A stretch of DNA of 64,000 nucleotides, taken from contig OY762070.1 of the NCBI GenBank assembly GCA_963665195.1, positions 1,922,001 through 1,986,000 on the forward strand, written 5' to 3'. Below, piece by piece: positions 35,893 through 44,675 of the stretch (position 1 is the stretch's first letter; each line of letters opens with the position of its first letter). Under the pieces are notes generated by a model, which saw only the letters and a list, made by a program, of their open reading frames with translations, was not told the origin of the DNA and made no database searches. Made by a program: the position numbers and the translations under genes. This stretch comes from VXYL01 sp963665195 (GTDB taxonomy: Bacteria; Pseudomonadota; Gammaproteobacteria; Pseudomonadales; Azotimanducaceae).

Positions 35893-37461
35893 ATGAAGGA
35901 ACGCGGACGACTGCCCGTCGGGTGGCTCGGCGCGGCGGCGCTGGCTGCAAGCGTGACGGGACACGCCCAGACGGCGCTCGTGGATCCCATCCCGGAGACG
36001 ATCGCCAAGGGCGACATCGTCCTCGAGGCCGTGCCGTTCGTGCGCGCGCCGCGAACCACGGACCCGGCCAAGCCAGGCCGGACCAACGACGCCTACGCCC
36101 GCATCCAGTACCTGCTGCCAGTGCCCGGCGAGGCTGGGCGTCTCGCCTTCAACGACATCCGCGGCGTGCTCTACATGACGGACATGCGCGCCGCGGAGCC
36201 CGTCGTCTACTTGGATCTGCGCACCGCCGGCGTCGCCTTCTACAACGACCGCTTCCCCAACGAAGCCGGCTTCATGGGTTTCGCCTTCCACCCGGAGTTC
36301 GCCACGGAGGGCGCGCCCGGCTTCGGGAAGCTCTATACGGCGTTCAGCGCGCGTCCGGGCAGCGGCACGGCGGACTACGCGCCCGAAGGCGCGGTGCAGC
36401 ACAGCGTCCTCCTTGAGTGGACGGCGAGCGATCCCGCCGCGGGAGCGTTCGAGGGCGCGATGCGCGAAGTGCTGCGCGTCGGCCAGTTCGAGTCGAACCA
36501 CAATGTCGGCACCATCGCCTTCAATCCCACCGCCGAACCGGGCAGCGCCGAGTACGGCTTGCTCTACATCTGCTTGGGCGACGGCGGCAGGGCCCACGAC
36601 CCGCGCGATTACGGGCAGCGCCTGGACGAGCCGCTTGGAGCGATCATCCGCATAGACCCGCTGGACACCGCGGACGGCAAATCCTACGGTATTCCGGCGG
36701 ACAATCCCTTCGTGGACGAGGAAGACGTGGCGCCGGAGATATGGGCCTACGGTCTGCGCCACCCGCAGCAGTTCTCCTGGGACCGCAATGGACGGATGTT
36801 CATCGGCGAAATCGGCCAGGATCGGATCGAGGAGGTGAACATCGGCGTCCGCGGTGCCAACTACGGCTGGCGATTGCGCGAGGGCATGTTCGCGACAGGC
36901 CACGCCGTCGGGCGGCAGCCAAGTCCGGTCTTTCCGCGCCCGGCGGAGGACCCGGAGCCATTCCACTACCCGGTGGCGCAATACGACCATGACGAGGGCT
37001 TCGCCATCGGCGGCGGCTATGTCTACGAGGGGTCCGACGTTCCAGAACTACTCGGCAAGTACCTGTTCACCGAGTTTCCGCGAGGGCGGTTGCTCGCCAT
37101 CGATACGGCGGACCTCACGCCGGGCGAGCCGACTGAGATTACCGAACTGCGCCTCCAGTTTGACGGCCAGGAACGCGATCTCGCGGATGTGGCGGGTTTC
37201 CGCAACACCTATACCAATGGACTGCGCGTAGACGCCCGGCTGGGCATCGATCACAATGGCGAGCTCTACCTCCTCACCAAGGGCGACGGCTGGATACGCA
37301 AGCTCGTCTCCACCCGGGAGCGGAGTGACCATGCGACCATCACCTGGCTCCTGCGCCGGCGCTGGGAGCCGTGCGAAGACGGTTCGACCACTGTTCTGGG
37401 GGAAGATTGCGAGGCGTGCCCTGAAGGCATGGCCTGCGCCGATGTCCCGGCGACGGATTAG
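35893..37461 (+). CDS. Secreted glucose/sorbosone dehydrogenase-like beta-propeller protein
   Basis: The ATG at 35893 gives 522 residues; a GTG at 35884 is also in frame. An N-terminal signal peptide (about 1-25, ending VTGHA) predicts export. The body is the PQQ-dependent soluble glucose/aldose dehydrogenase fold: FMGFAFHPEF, SNHNVGTIAFNP, LLYICLGDGG and EIWAYGLRHPQQFSWDRNGRMFIGEIGQDRIEEVN are the family blocks with the catalytic His. A C-terminal tail of about 30 residues has four Cys (CEDG, CEAC, MAC), possibly disulfide or metal binding. Likely a periplasmic sugar or polyol oxidase; the substrate is not evident. Confidence 0.85.
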   Translation: MKERGRLPVGWLGAAALAASVTGHAQTALVDPIPETIAKGDIVLEAVPFVRAPRTTDPAKPGRTNDAYARIQYLLPVPGEAGRLAFNDIRGVLYMTDMRAAEPVVYLDLRTAGVAFYNDRFPNEAGFMGFAFHPEFATEGAPGFGKLYTAFSARPGSGTADYAPEGAVQHSVLLEWTASDPAAGAFEGAMREVLRVGQFESNHNVGTIAFNPTAEPGSAEYGLLYICLGDGGRAHDPRDYGQRLDEPLGAIIRIDPLDTADGKSYGIPADNPFVDEEDVAPEIWAYGLRHPQQFSWDRNGRMFIGEIGQDRIEEVNIGVRGANYGWRLREGMFATGHAVGRQPSPVFPRPAEDPEPFHYPVAQYDHDEGFAIGGGYVYEGSDVPELLGKYLFTEFPRGRLLAIDTADLTPGEPTEITELRLQFDGQERDLADVAGFRNTYTNGLRVDARLGIDHNGELYLLTKGDGWIRKLVSTRERSDHATITWLLRRRWEPCEDGSTTVLGEDCEACPEGMACADVPATD

Positions 37462-37491
37462 CGTTGGAGCATTATGATCTGAAGGGGGGGA

Positions 37492-38004
37492 ATGGGAATG
37501 GAACACAACGGACTTCGCACGGCCGCGTTGCTTGCGGTCACCTTCGCCTTGTCCGCGCCGGTCGGCGCGGAGGAGATCGGCAGCGTCGACACGGCCTTCA
37601 AGCTGATCGGCCCGGACCACAAGGTGGTGGTGGACGCCTTCGACGACACCCAGGTGCAGGGCGTCGCCTGCCACGTCAGCCGCGCGGTGACCGGCGGGCT
37701 CAGCAGCGTGGTCGGTCTGGCGGAAGACACCTCGGATGCCTCCATCGCCTGCCGCCAAGTCGGCCCCATCCGCATCGACGGCGAGCTCGAAGCGGGCGAG
37801 TCCGTCTTCAGTGAGCGTCGGTCGGCGCTCTTCAAGCGGCTCAAGGTGGTGCGCTTCTGCGACGAGGCCCGCAATACGCTCGTCTACTTGGTGTACAGCG
37901 AGAAGCTGGTGGACGGTTCGCCGAAGAACGCCATCTCCACCGTGCCGATCATGCCTTGGCCGGGCGAAGACGCACCGGCGCCGCGCTGCAGCGACGGCGA
38001 GTAA
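37492..38004 (+). CDS. creA: CreA family periplasmic protein
   Basis: The 170-residue protein matches CreA: IGSVDTAFKLIGPDHKVVVDAFDDTQVQGVACHVSRA after a signal peptide (about 1-26, ending VGA), then DASIACRQVGPI. The function of CreA is unknown despite its name. ATG at 37492 or 37498 both follow the purine-rich AAGGGGGGGAA. The gene begins 30 bp after the dehydrogenase-like gene on the same strand and ends 47 bp before the amidohydrolase, so all three may be co-transcribed. Confidence 0.9.
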   Translation: MGMEHNGLRTAALLAVTFALSAPVGAEEIGSVDTAFKLIGPDHKVVVDAFDDTQVQGVACHVSRAVTGGLSSVVGLAEDTSDASIACRQVGPIRIDGELEAGESVFSERRSALFKRLKVVRFCDEARNTLVYLVYSEKLVDGSPKNAISTVPIMPWPGEDAPAPRCSDGE

Positions 38005-38051
38005 CATGGCCGCTTGGCGGTCGCCCCGGATCGGGCCAGTAGGAGTAGACG

Positions 38052-39704
38052 ATGAGCCATGACCTAGTGATTCGAGATGCCTTGGTGGTGGATGGCACCG
38101 GCGGCGAGCCGTTCGCCGGCGATGTGGCGGTGGACGGCGACACGATCGCCGCGGTCGGCCGGGTGCCGGAGCGCGGGCGCGAGGAGATCCGCGCCGATGG
38201 GCTCGCCGCCACGCCCGGCTTCATCGACCTGCACACGCACCTCGACGCCCAGATCGGCTGGGATCCGCTGCTCACGCCCGTCTCCTGGCACGGCGTAACG
38301 ACGGCGCTGCTCGGCAACTGCGGGGTCACCTTCGCACCGTGCAAGCCGCAGGATCGGCAGTTCCTCGCCGAGATGATGGAGACCGTCGAGGACATCCCGC
38401 GCGAAGCCATCCTCTCCGGTCTGCCCTGGAACTGGGAGAGCTACGGCGAGTACCTCGACGCCTTGGAAGGCATGGCGCCAGCCATCAACGTCGCCGGCAT
38501 GGTGGGCCACGGCGCTGTGCGCTTCTACGTCATGGGCCAGCGCGGCATCGACGAGAACCCGACGCCAGAGGAAACCGCGCGCATCGCCGAAGTGGCCGGG
38601 CAGTCCGTGCAGGACGGCGCGATCGGCTTCTCCACCAACCGCCTGCCGGCGCACCGGCTGCCGGACGGGCGTTCGATCCCCGGGACCTTCGCCGAAGCCG
38701 AGGAGCTCGAAGCCATCGCCCGCGAGGTGGGCGCCCGGGGCGGGCTGATGCAGAACGTGCCGTGGTACGACCGCAACGCCATTGGCCGCGACCTCGACCT
38801 TCTCGGCCGGCAGGCGCGGGCCGGCAACGGGCGGGTGCTGTTCAGCGTGGTCGAGACGCAGAGCTTCGCCTTCGACGACCCGCACCAGATCGTCGAGGAC
38901 CTGCGCGCCGAGGGGCTCGACATCTACGGCGTCACCGTGCCGCGCCCCGGCGGCTTCGTGTCGGCGCTGAAGACGGACATCCTCTTCCCCGGCTGGGCGA
39001 AGCTGCGCGCCATCGACCCGGATGCGCGCCCGGGCGCCATCCGCGACGAAGCCTTCCGCGCCGAGCTGGTGGCTGCCGCCAAGGCCGAACCGGCGAGCGA
39101 AGCCTTCGCCAAGAGCCTGCGCTGGATGGGCGACGGCGCACGCCCGGTCTACACGAAGCCGCGCGAGGACAACCTCGCCGCCATGGCGAACGCGGCCGGC
39201 GAACACCCCGCCGAGACGTGGCTGCGGCTCATGCTGGAGAGCGACGGCACGGCCACCTTCCACCGCCCGTTCTTCAACATGAACTTCGCCGCCGTGGAAG
39301 CGCTGATGGCGCGCGACTGGGTGGTTCCGGGCTTGGGCGATGCCGGCGCCCACGTCTCGCAGATCATGGACTCCGGCTGGGCCTCGTTCCTGCTCAGCCA
39401 TTGGGTGCGCGACCAGGGCAAGCTGCCCTTGGCCGAGGCGGTGCGGCGCATGACGAGTTCGGCGGCCCGCGTGCTGGATCTGAGGGACCGCGGCGTCCTC
39501 GCGCCGGGCATGAAGGCGGACATCAACGTGCTGGACCCCGAGCGCGTCGAGGAACGCCGCCCGGAAGTGGTGCGCGACTTCCCGCACGGCAAAAGCCGCC
39601 TCATCCAGCGCGCCGCCGGCTACAAGGCGACGGTGGTCAACGGCCGCGTCATCCTGCGCGACGACGAGCACACGGGGCAGCGCCCGGGGCGCGTACTGCG
39701 CTGA
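38052..39704 (+). CDS. N-acyl-D-amino-acid deacylase-type amidohydrolase
   Basis: The 550-residue protein belongs to the amidohydrolase superfamily (D-aminoacylase/AAH3 group). Metal-site motifs are FIDLHTHLDAQIGWDP near residues 57-72, the Cys-bearing GNCGVTFAPC near 88-97, and a late GLGDAGAHVSQIMDSG near 430-445 where the Asp acts in catalysis. LRDRGVLAPGMKADINVLDPERV near the C-terminus is the typical composite-domain closing segment. A GGAG site precedes the ATG. It could deacylate N-acyl-D-amino acids or similar amides. Some homologues in marine bacteria remain uncharacterised, so the substrate is inferred from family only. Confidence 0.9.
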   Translation: MSHDLVIRDALVVDGTGGEPFAGDVAVDGDTIAAVGRVPERGREEIRADGLAATPGFIDLHTHLDAQIGWDPLLTPVSWHGVTTALLGNCGVTFAPCKPQDRQFLAEMMETVEDIPREAILSGLPWNWESYGEYLDALEGMAPAINVAGMVGHGAVRFYVMGQRGIDENPTPEETARIAEVAGQSVQDGAIGFSTNRLPAHRLPDGRSIPGTFAEAEELEAIAREVGARGGLMQNVPWYDRNAIGRDLDLLGRQARAGNGRVLFSVVETQSFAFDDPHQIVEDLRAEGLDIYGVTVPRPGGFVSALKTDILFPGWAKLRAIDPDARPGAIRDEAFRAELVAAAKAEPASEAFAKSLRWMGDGARPVYTKPREDNLAAMANAAGEHPAETWLRLMLESDGTATFHRPFFNMNFAAVEALMARDWVVPGLGDAGAHVSQIMDSGWASFLLSHWVRDQGKLPLAEAVRRMTSSAARVLDLRDRGVLAPGMKADINVLDPERVEERRPEVVRDFPHGKSRLIQRAAGYKATVVNGRVILRDDEHTGQRPGRVLR

Positions 39705-39714
39705 AGCGCCGCGG

Positions 39715-40215
39715 GTGAAGTTCCTCGCTGCCGAGGAGTACGGGCCGACCACGGAACGGCTCTTCGCATTGGTCGCGGGCGAAGTGCGCACCCTGGTGCC
39801 AGATGCCCGCATCGAGCACGTGGGCGCATCAGCCGTCCCCGGCGCCATCTCCAAGGGCGATCTGGACGTGTTCGTCGGCATCAAGCGGCGTGAGTTCGAG
39901 AACGCGATTCGCGCCTTGAACGGACTTGGCTACGCGGCGAAAGAGGACACGCTGCGTACCGAATCCCTCTGCATGATGGAGACCGGCAAGTACGACAGCC
40001 CCGTGGCCATCCAACTGGTCGAGAACGGCTCGCGGTTCGAGATGTTCCTTACTTTCCGGGACGCGCTGCGGCAGGACGGCTCACTGCTGCGCGCCTACAA
40101 CGAGATGAAGCGAAACTGCGAAGGGCGCTCGGAAGAGCACTATCGGGTCGCCAAGGCCTCATTCATCGAGGCGGCATTGACGATCCGCGAACCGGTTGAA
40201 CGGCACACGGTATGA
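39715..40215 (+). CDS. GrpB-like nucleotidyltransferase-fold protein
   Basis: The 166-residue protein starts at GTG 39715, 10 bp after the amidohydrolase stop. It resembles the GrpB/DUF-type nucleotidyltransferase-like group: IEHVGASAVPGAISKGDLDVFVGI has the HxGS(T)AVPG-xxxKxxxD pattern that defines the family (about residues 28-50). These small proteins are of uncertain activity, sometimes fused to CoaE or glutamate-modifying domains. There is no ATG in a better position. The gene lies just upstream of the unknown gene pair 40246-41437. Confidence 0.75.
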   Translation: MKFLAAEEYGPTTERLFALVAGEVRTLVPDARIEHVGASAVPGAISKGDLDVFVGIKRREFENAIRALNGLGYAAKEDTLRTESLCMMETGKYDSPVAIQLVENGSRFEMFLTFRDALRQDGSLLRAYNEMKRNCEGRSEEHYRVAKASFIEAALTIREPVERHTV

Positions 40216-40245
40216 TCCGGACACCGGTAGCTGGAGCTCAAGCAA

Positions 40246-40683
40246 ATGGCTGAGGCATACGATCCGGACGATGCCTACGCATGGCGGCGACCGCGGCGCG
40301 TGATCGATCTCGAACGCTTCGACATTCCCCTGCTGCACCAGCGCAGCGGCTTCGATGCGTCGCGGATTCGTGCCCTGGCCGATCACCGCATGGCCGGATG
40401 CCCCATCCGCATGACCCCGGACGCCATACGCGAGGCGATCCGGACCGGCCGCTTCAACGAAGACGCAACCACGTATCTGCACGAGCTAATCACGCAGTTC
40501 GACGCCTACGACATTCGCGTCTTCCAAGCGCACTGCGGCATCACCCGCTACGAACTGGCGCGCGCCATGATTGCTTGCGACATACGCCAGCCGCTCTTGG
40601 CCGAATGGATGAACTGCCACGCACCCGGCTACCAGTCGACTCTGGAGCACCACCGCACTTGGGACCTGTCGCCGAGGATCTGA
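40246..40683 (+). CDS. Unrecognised 145-aa protein paired with a nucleotidyltransferase
   Basis: I do not recognise a family. The product is predominantly helical and charged, starts MAEAYDPDDAYAWRRPRRVIDLERF and ends near TWDLSPRI. A stretch ITRYELARAMIACDIRQPLLAEWM (about 110-133) could be a helix-turn-helix-like region, but this is a guess. Its stop is 4 bp before the start of the MNT/AbiEii-like nucleotidyltransferase gene, so the two are almost certainly translated together. By position it is a candidate antitoxin or partner. No AbiEi-like winged-helix signature is visible. Confidence 0.65.
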   Translation: MAEAYDPDDAYAWRRPRRVIDLERFDIPLLHQRSGFDASRIRALADHRMAGCPIRMTPDAIREAIRTGRFNEDATTYLHELITQFDAYDIRVFQAHCGITRYELARAMIACDIRQPLLAEWMNCHAPGYQSTLEHHRTWDLSPRI

Positions 40684-40687
40684 GCCG

Positions 40688-41437
40688 ATGCCGGGAAAGC
40701 CCCTTCGACTGCCGACCGAGCTGCAAGCAGCGCTTCAGTGGGCGGCTACCGCTCTCGACTCTTGGGTATCCCGAACCGACTATCGCATGGGTGGCGGCAG
40801 CATCTTGGCGGCTAGCTGGAACCATCGTCGCAGCACGGACATCGACCTTTTCTTCGATCGCGGCGCAACGCCCGCCTTCCCGCTAGACCGCATTATGGAC
40901 GACTTTCGTGCTGCGGCCGCCACCGGCGAAGTCAGTGACCTGCGGCTCTATCCCCACGGCCTGCTATGGACCAGACGAGGGGTGCCAATGTCGCTGTTCG
41001 AAGCATCGCGGCTAGCGGTGGACGACCAAGCAGTTCCGACCGTGCTCGGCGTCGGCATTCCTGCCGAGGGCGCGGCAGAGATCTTGGCGAAAAAGGTCCG
41101 CGCCCGCATGCTGCGTGGCCAACAGTATCTGGCCCGGGACATGTACGATTTACTAGTGGCGCATGTTGAAGACCCAAACGCTGCTGCGCGGGTATTCGAG
41201 TGCCTCGCCGACGAGGAGCGCGCCATGCTCCGCTACGACGCGACCCACGCTCCCCTGCCCGGCAACGCTGGCCGCGCGATCCTCGATCCCGCGTATCCAG
41301 CGCTCCTAGCGTCTCCCCACGCGCTGGGGCAGATGATGCGCCTCGTGCTCCGGCGCGGGCTAGTCGGCCGCGAACTCGACCGGCTGCGCACCATGCGCGA
41401 AGATCTGCCTCGGCGCGACCGCATGCATGACTTCTGA
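40688..41437 (+). CDS. MNT/AbiEii-like nucleotidyltransferase (putative toxin)
   Basis: The 249-residue protein has a minimal nucleotidyltransferase core: GGGS at 35-38 followed by DIDLFFD from Asp51, the GS-x-DxD pattern of DNA polymerase beta-like transferases. A later Asp or Lys ligand may lie in GAAEILAKKVRARMLR (about 130-145) and QYLARDMYDLLVA, a block typical of AbiEii/DUF1814 proteins. AbiEii toxins inactivate tRNA or other targets by nucleotidylation in phage abortive infection. It is closely coupled to the preceding unknown gene. AbiEii is larger (about 300), so this is a distant or trimmed relative. Confidence 0.7.
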   Translation: MPGKPLRLPTELQAALQWAATALDSWVSRTDYRMGGGSILAASWNHRRSTDIDLFFDRGATPAFPLDRIMDDFRAAAATGEVSDLRLYPHGLLWTRRGVPMSLFEASRLAVDDQAVPTVLGVGIPAEGAAEILAKKVRARMLRGQQYLARDMYDLLVAHVEDPNAAARVFECLADEERAMLRYDATHAPLPGNAGRAILDPAYPALLASPHALGQMMRLVLRRGLVGRELDRLRTMREDLPRRDRMHDF

Positions 41438-41565
41438 GTGGATATGGGAAACATGTCTGGTAAACCCACGCCTTACGTGACTCGTACCCGCCCTTGCCGG
41501 AGTCAAGTATCGCTCCCAACACTTCTACCCGAGATCTGTCTCGACTTTCTCGGCGTCCTGACCAA

Positions 41566-42174
41566 ATGATCAGCCACTTGTCAGCCGTCCGCATGGTCTT
41601 GTTCCTGAGCGTGGCAATGTTGCACATGGCTGGCGGTGCGGTCGCGCAGACGCACTCCGTGCGCGATGTGATCGACGCGCATGGAGTCACGATCGCCGCT
41701 GCCGAGTCAGGAGCCTCGCGGGACGGAGTGGAGTCCGCGTTCGTCTCGGTCGAAACCTTGAGGGCGGTGCTCCTCGCCCATGAACCGGGTGGAAAGAGGT
41801 CCGTCATCGAAACCCTCTCCGAAGCCGAGTTCGCGGCGCTCGAGGAGCTCCCGAGCGTCTTCGTGGAGCGCGTGGAAGTTCTCGTAGTCCGCCCGGAGCC
41901 GCGCTTCTTCGTCGCGCTTGCAGAACGGGCGGGAGACCGCGCAGATCGGCGGTTCGCCGCGGCATTGGCGGCCACCTACCCGAACGCGAAGTGGCCGGTC
42001 TACATCCAGCCGCAGACGGACTACAGCGGCTGCACTGCCTTCGGCGAAGGCAGACTGCTGGACGCCTACGTAACTTGGTCCGAGTTGCTGCGCGAGTTCC
42101 CGGGTCGCTACGAACTCGCTGCGACCGAGGAACGCGACAGGGTGCGGGGAGAGATCGCGGAGTCGACCCCTTAA
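41566..42174 (+). CDS. Exported protein of unknown function
   Basis: The ATG at 41566 gives 202 residues and starts a plausible signal peptide (MISHLSAVRMVLFLSVAMLHMAGGAVAQ); the open frame extends 72 bp upstream without further support. The mature part is about 170 residues, begins HSVRDVIDAHGVT and contains a single conserved-looking block (YPNAKWPVYIQPQTDYSGC). No family was recognised. It lies just upstream of an IS1380 element. Confidence 0.55.
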   Translation: MISHLSAVRMVLFLSVAMLHMAGGAVAQTHSVRDVIDAHGVTIAAAESGASRDGVESAFVSVETLRAVLLAHEPGGKRSVIETLSEAEFAALEELPSVFVERVEVLVVRPEPRFFVALAERAGDRADRRFAAALAATYPNAKWPVYIQPQTDYSGCTAFGEGRLLDAYVTWSELLREFPGRYELAATEERDRVRGEIAESTP

Positions 42175-42177
42175 GGG

Positions 42178-43820
42178 CATACTGAGGCGCGAGTATTCGT
42201 CGTATTGCAGGTTTTTCGTGCGTTTCGCGCTGTAGTCGGGTTGCCGGTTTGACACACCGTAGGTGTTGTCAAGCGGAGCGCGGTTTCGCGGGGCACGGCG
42301 TCTTTGCGCTTCGATAGTTCGTCGAATCGCAAGGAGCGGGGTTGGACGGCGACCCCCTTCTGTTACGATGCGGTTCGTCGAAAAACTCATCGGAAGGAGG
42401 CCGCCGCCATGAAGCGTAGCAAGGCGAGCGTGCGGGGTAAAGCGACGGATCGCATCGAGATCCGGTTCGAGGACCAGCGGCTGACGGCGCACGCGGGCCT
42501 GGTGCTCTACCAGAGGCTGTTCGCGCGGCTCGGGCTGAAGGAGCGCTTGCGCGGCTGCTTCCGCCACCTGCCGGGCAGTCCGGTCTACGCGCCGCACGCG
42601 GTGGCGCTGCTGCTGGTCGTGCATCTGGTCATGGGCTTCCGGGAGCTGCGCGACGCGCGGTACTACCGGGACGACGAAATGGTCAGGCGGACGCTGGGCC
42701 TGCGGCACCTGCCGGACGCCTCCACGATGGGCCGCATGCTGGCCAGGGCCGACGGGCGCAGCGCGGACAACGTGCGCGCCCTGAACCGGCGGCTGGTGCT
42801 GGACCGCGCCGCGGCGCTCGGCCCGGCGCGGATGACGCTCGACTTCGACGGCTCGGTGCTCGGCACGAAGCGCTTCGCGGAAGGCACGGCCGTCGGCTTC
42901 AACAAGCGCAGGAAGGGACAGCGCAGCTACTATCCGCTGTTCGCGACGGTGGCGCAGACCGGGCAGGTGTTCGACCTGCGCCACCGCCCGGGCAACGTGC
43001 ACGACTCCAACGGCGCGGAAGCCTTCATGCAGCGCTGCCTGGCGGACGTCCGCGCCGCGCTGCCGGGTGCGCGGCTGGAGTCGCGCATGGACAGCGCGTT
43101 CTTCGGCGAGGCCGTCCTCGGCCGGCTCGACGCGCTGGGCGTCGAGTACACGGCGACGGTGCCGTTCGAGCGGTTCGCGGAACTGAAGTCGCTCGTCGAG
43201 GGCCGCCGCCGCTGGCGCCGCATGGACGGGGCGAGGGACTTCTTCGAGCCCGCCTGGAAGCCGAAGAGCTGGGGCCGCCGGCGGCGCCTGGTCGTGGTCC
43301 GGACGCGAACCCGCCGGCAGCGCAAGGGACCGGTGCAGCTGGACCTGTTCGCGCCCCACGTCCACGGCTTCGAGTTCAAGGTCGTGGCGACCAACCGCCG
43401 CGTGCGGGCGAAAAGCGTCGTCGCGTTCCACGACGGGCGCGGCTCGCAGGAGGCCGTGTTCGCGGAACTGAAGTCGCAGTGCCGCATGGAGTACGTCCCG
43501 ACGCGCAAGCTCGCCGGCAACCGGCTGTACACCCTCGCCGCCATCCTGGCGCACAACCTGACCCGGGAGCTGCAGATGGCGTCCCGGCCGCCGCAGCGCG
43601 GCACGACCCCGAAGCGCACGGCGCTCTGGGCGTTCGAGCAGATGCACACGATGCGCCGCCGCCTCGTCGTCCGGGCCGGACGGTTCCTCCGCCCGCAGCG
43701 CAAACCCGTCCTGTCGATGAATGCAAACGCCGAAGTGGAAGCGGAGATGTCCTCCTACCTCGCCGCGCTAGCCTGAACATCAACATCCGTCGCCTCTTTT
43801 TTTGCATCAATAGGGTCGAC
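42178..43820 (+). mobile_element. IS1380-family insertion sequence (ends approximate)
   Basis: The transposase occupies 42409-43776. A 234-bp AT-richer leader (42175-42408) and about 45 bp after the gene probably belong to the element. I could not find convincing terminal inverted repeats or a target duplication by eye, so the ends are rough. A frame downstream (about 43806-43975, ending in TGA) reads plausibly as the end of an interrupted protein, but no match to the upstream gene was seen. Confidence 0.55.
42409..43776 (+). CDS. IS1380-family transposase
   Basis: The ATG at 42409 follows GGAAGGAGG and gives 455 residues. The family pattern is clear: MTLDFDGSVLGTKRFAEGTAVGFNKRRKGQRSYYPLFA near 143-180 with the first catalytic Asp, SRMDSAFFG near 225 with the second Asp, and GSQEAVFAELKSQCRMEY near 347-364 with the Glu of the DDE triad. 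The frame is intact and full length, so the element may be active. Confidence 0.9.
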   Translation: MKRSKASVRGKATDRIEIRFEDQRLTAHAGLVLYQRLFARLGLKERLRGCFRHLPGSPVYAPHAVALLLVVHLVMGFRELRDARYYRDDEMVRRTLGLRHLPDASTMGRMLARADGRSADNVRALNRRLVLDRAAALGPARMTLDFDGSVLGTKRFAEGTAVGFNKRRKGQRSYYPLFATVAQTGQVFDLRHRPGNVHDSNGAEAFMQRCLADVRAALPGARLESRMDSAFFGEAVLGRLDALGVEYTATVPFERFAELKSLVEGRRRWRRMDGARDFFEPAWKPKSWGRRRRLVVVRTRTRRQRKGPVQLDLFAPHVHGFEFKVVATNRRVRAKSVVAFHDGRGSQEAVFAELKSQCRMEYVPTRKLAGNRLYTLAAILAHNLTRELQMASRPPQRGTTPKRTALWAFEQMHTMRRRLVVRAGRFLRPQRKPVLSMNANAEVEAEMSSYLAALA

Positions 43821-44041
43821 ATGCGCCTGCGGCGATGAGGCGACGGTCATCGGGGAACTGCGGGGCATTGTTCGGACGTTGAGCCCAAACGACCCGATCC
43901 TGCCCGCGGTTCGGGAACGGTTGGCTGCGGTGGCAGCAGGACGTTCGGACATCCGCTTCGACTGCCGGTCCGGGTGAAGCGGCATCGGTTGCCGGTGCTT
44001 CCCACTGGCGGACGGTCCGCCGCGTAGCGTACTGTCATGCC

Positions 44042-44662
44042 ATGGACGCCGGTGCCACGACACAGGAAGCGGTCGATGCGCTCGTGCGCAACGCCGCGCC
44101 TCCGCAGGGGTGCTGGAGCGACAGCGACTACTTGTGGCTTGCTGGCCACACGACGCGGCTCGTCGAACTGACCGATGGCAGTATCGAGGCGCTGGCCAGA
44201 CCCACCGAGACGCACCAGCTAAGTCTGATGTCCGTCTACACGACTTTCGCCGACTACCTCAAGGCGCTCGGCGGCACTGCAATCATCGCGCCTTTCCCGC
44301 TGCGCATCCGCGAAGGGAAGTACCGCGAGCCGGACATCCTCGTGCTGCGGGACGCCGGGGACCCTCGCCGTGCGGACGCTCGCTGGACCGGAGCGGACCT
44401 GGTGGTAGAGGCCGTGAGCCCCGATGATCCCCGCCGCGATTACGTGGTGAAGCGCGGCGACTACGCGGAGGCCGGGATTCCCGAGTATTGGATCGTCGAT
44501 CCGCGCCGGGAGGCGGTCACGGTGCTGGCGTTGGAGGGCGATGCCTATGTCGAGCACGGCATCCATCGACGTGGCGACACAGCCCGATCAGCGACGTTCG
44601 ATGGCCTTTCGGTGCAAGTGAACGCCATCTTCGATTTCGGCCCGCCCGCCAGCTCGGGCTGA
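44042..44662 (+). CDS. Uma2-family endonuclease-like protein (DUF820)
   Basis: The 206-residue protein has the Uma2/DUF820 restriction-endonuclease fold: YREPDILVLRD (about 97-107) with the metal-site Asp, and LVVEAVSPDDPRRDYVVKRGDYAEAGIPEYWIVDP (about 120-155) carrying the Glu and Lys. Uma2 genes are abundant in cyanobacteria and less common in proteobacteria, where they move horizontally. Function unknown. The stop lies 13 bp before the stop of the convergent CoA-transferase. Confidence 0.85.
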   Translation: MDAGATTQEAVDALVRNAAPPQGCWSDSDYLWLAGHTTRLVELTDGSIEALARPTETHQLSLMSVYTTFADYLKALGGTAIIAPFPLRIREGKYREPDILVLRDAGDPRRADARWTGADLVVEAVSPDDPRRDYVVKRGDYAEAGIPEYWIVDPRREAVTVLALEGDAYVEHGIHRRGDTARSATFDGLSVQVNAIFDFGPPASSG

Positions 44663-44675
44663 CCGCCTTCGTCCG

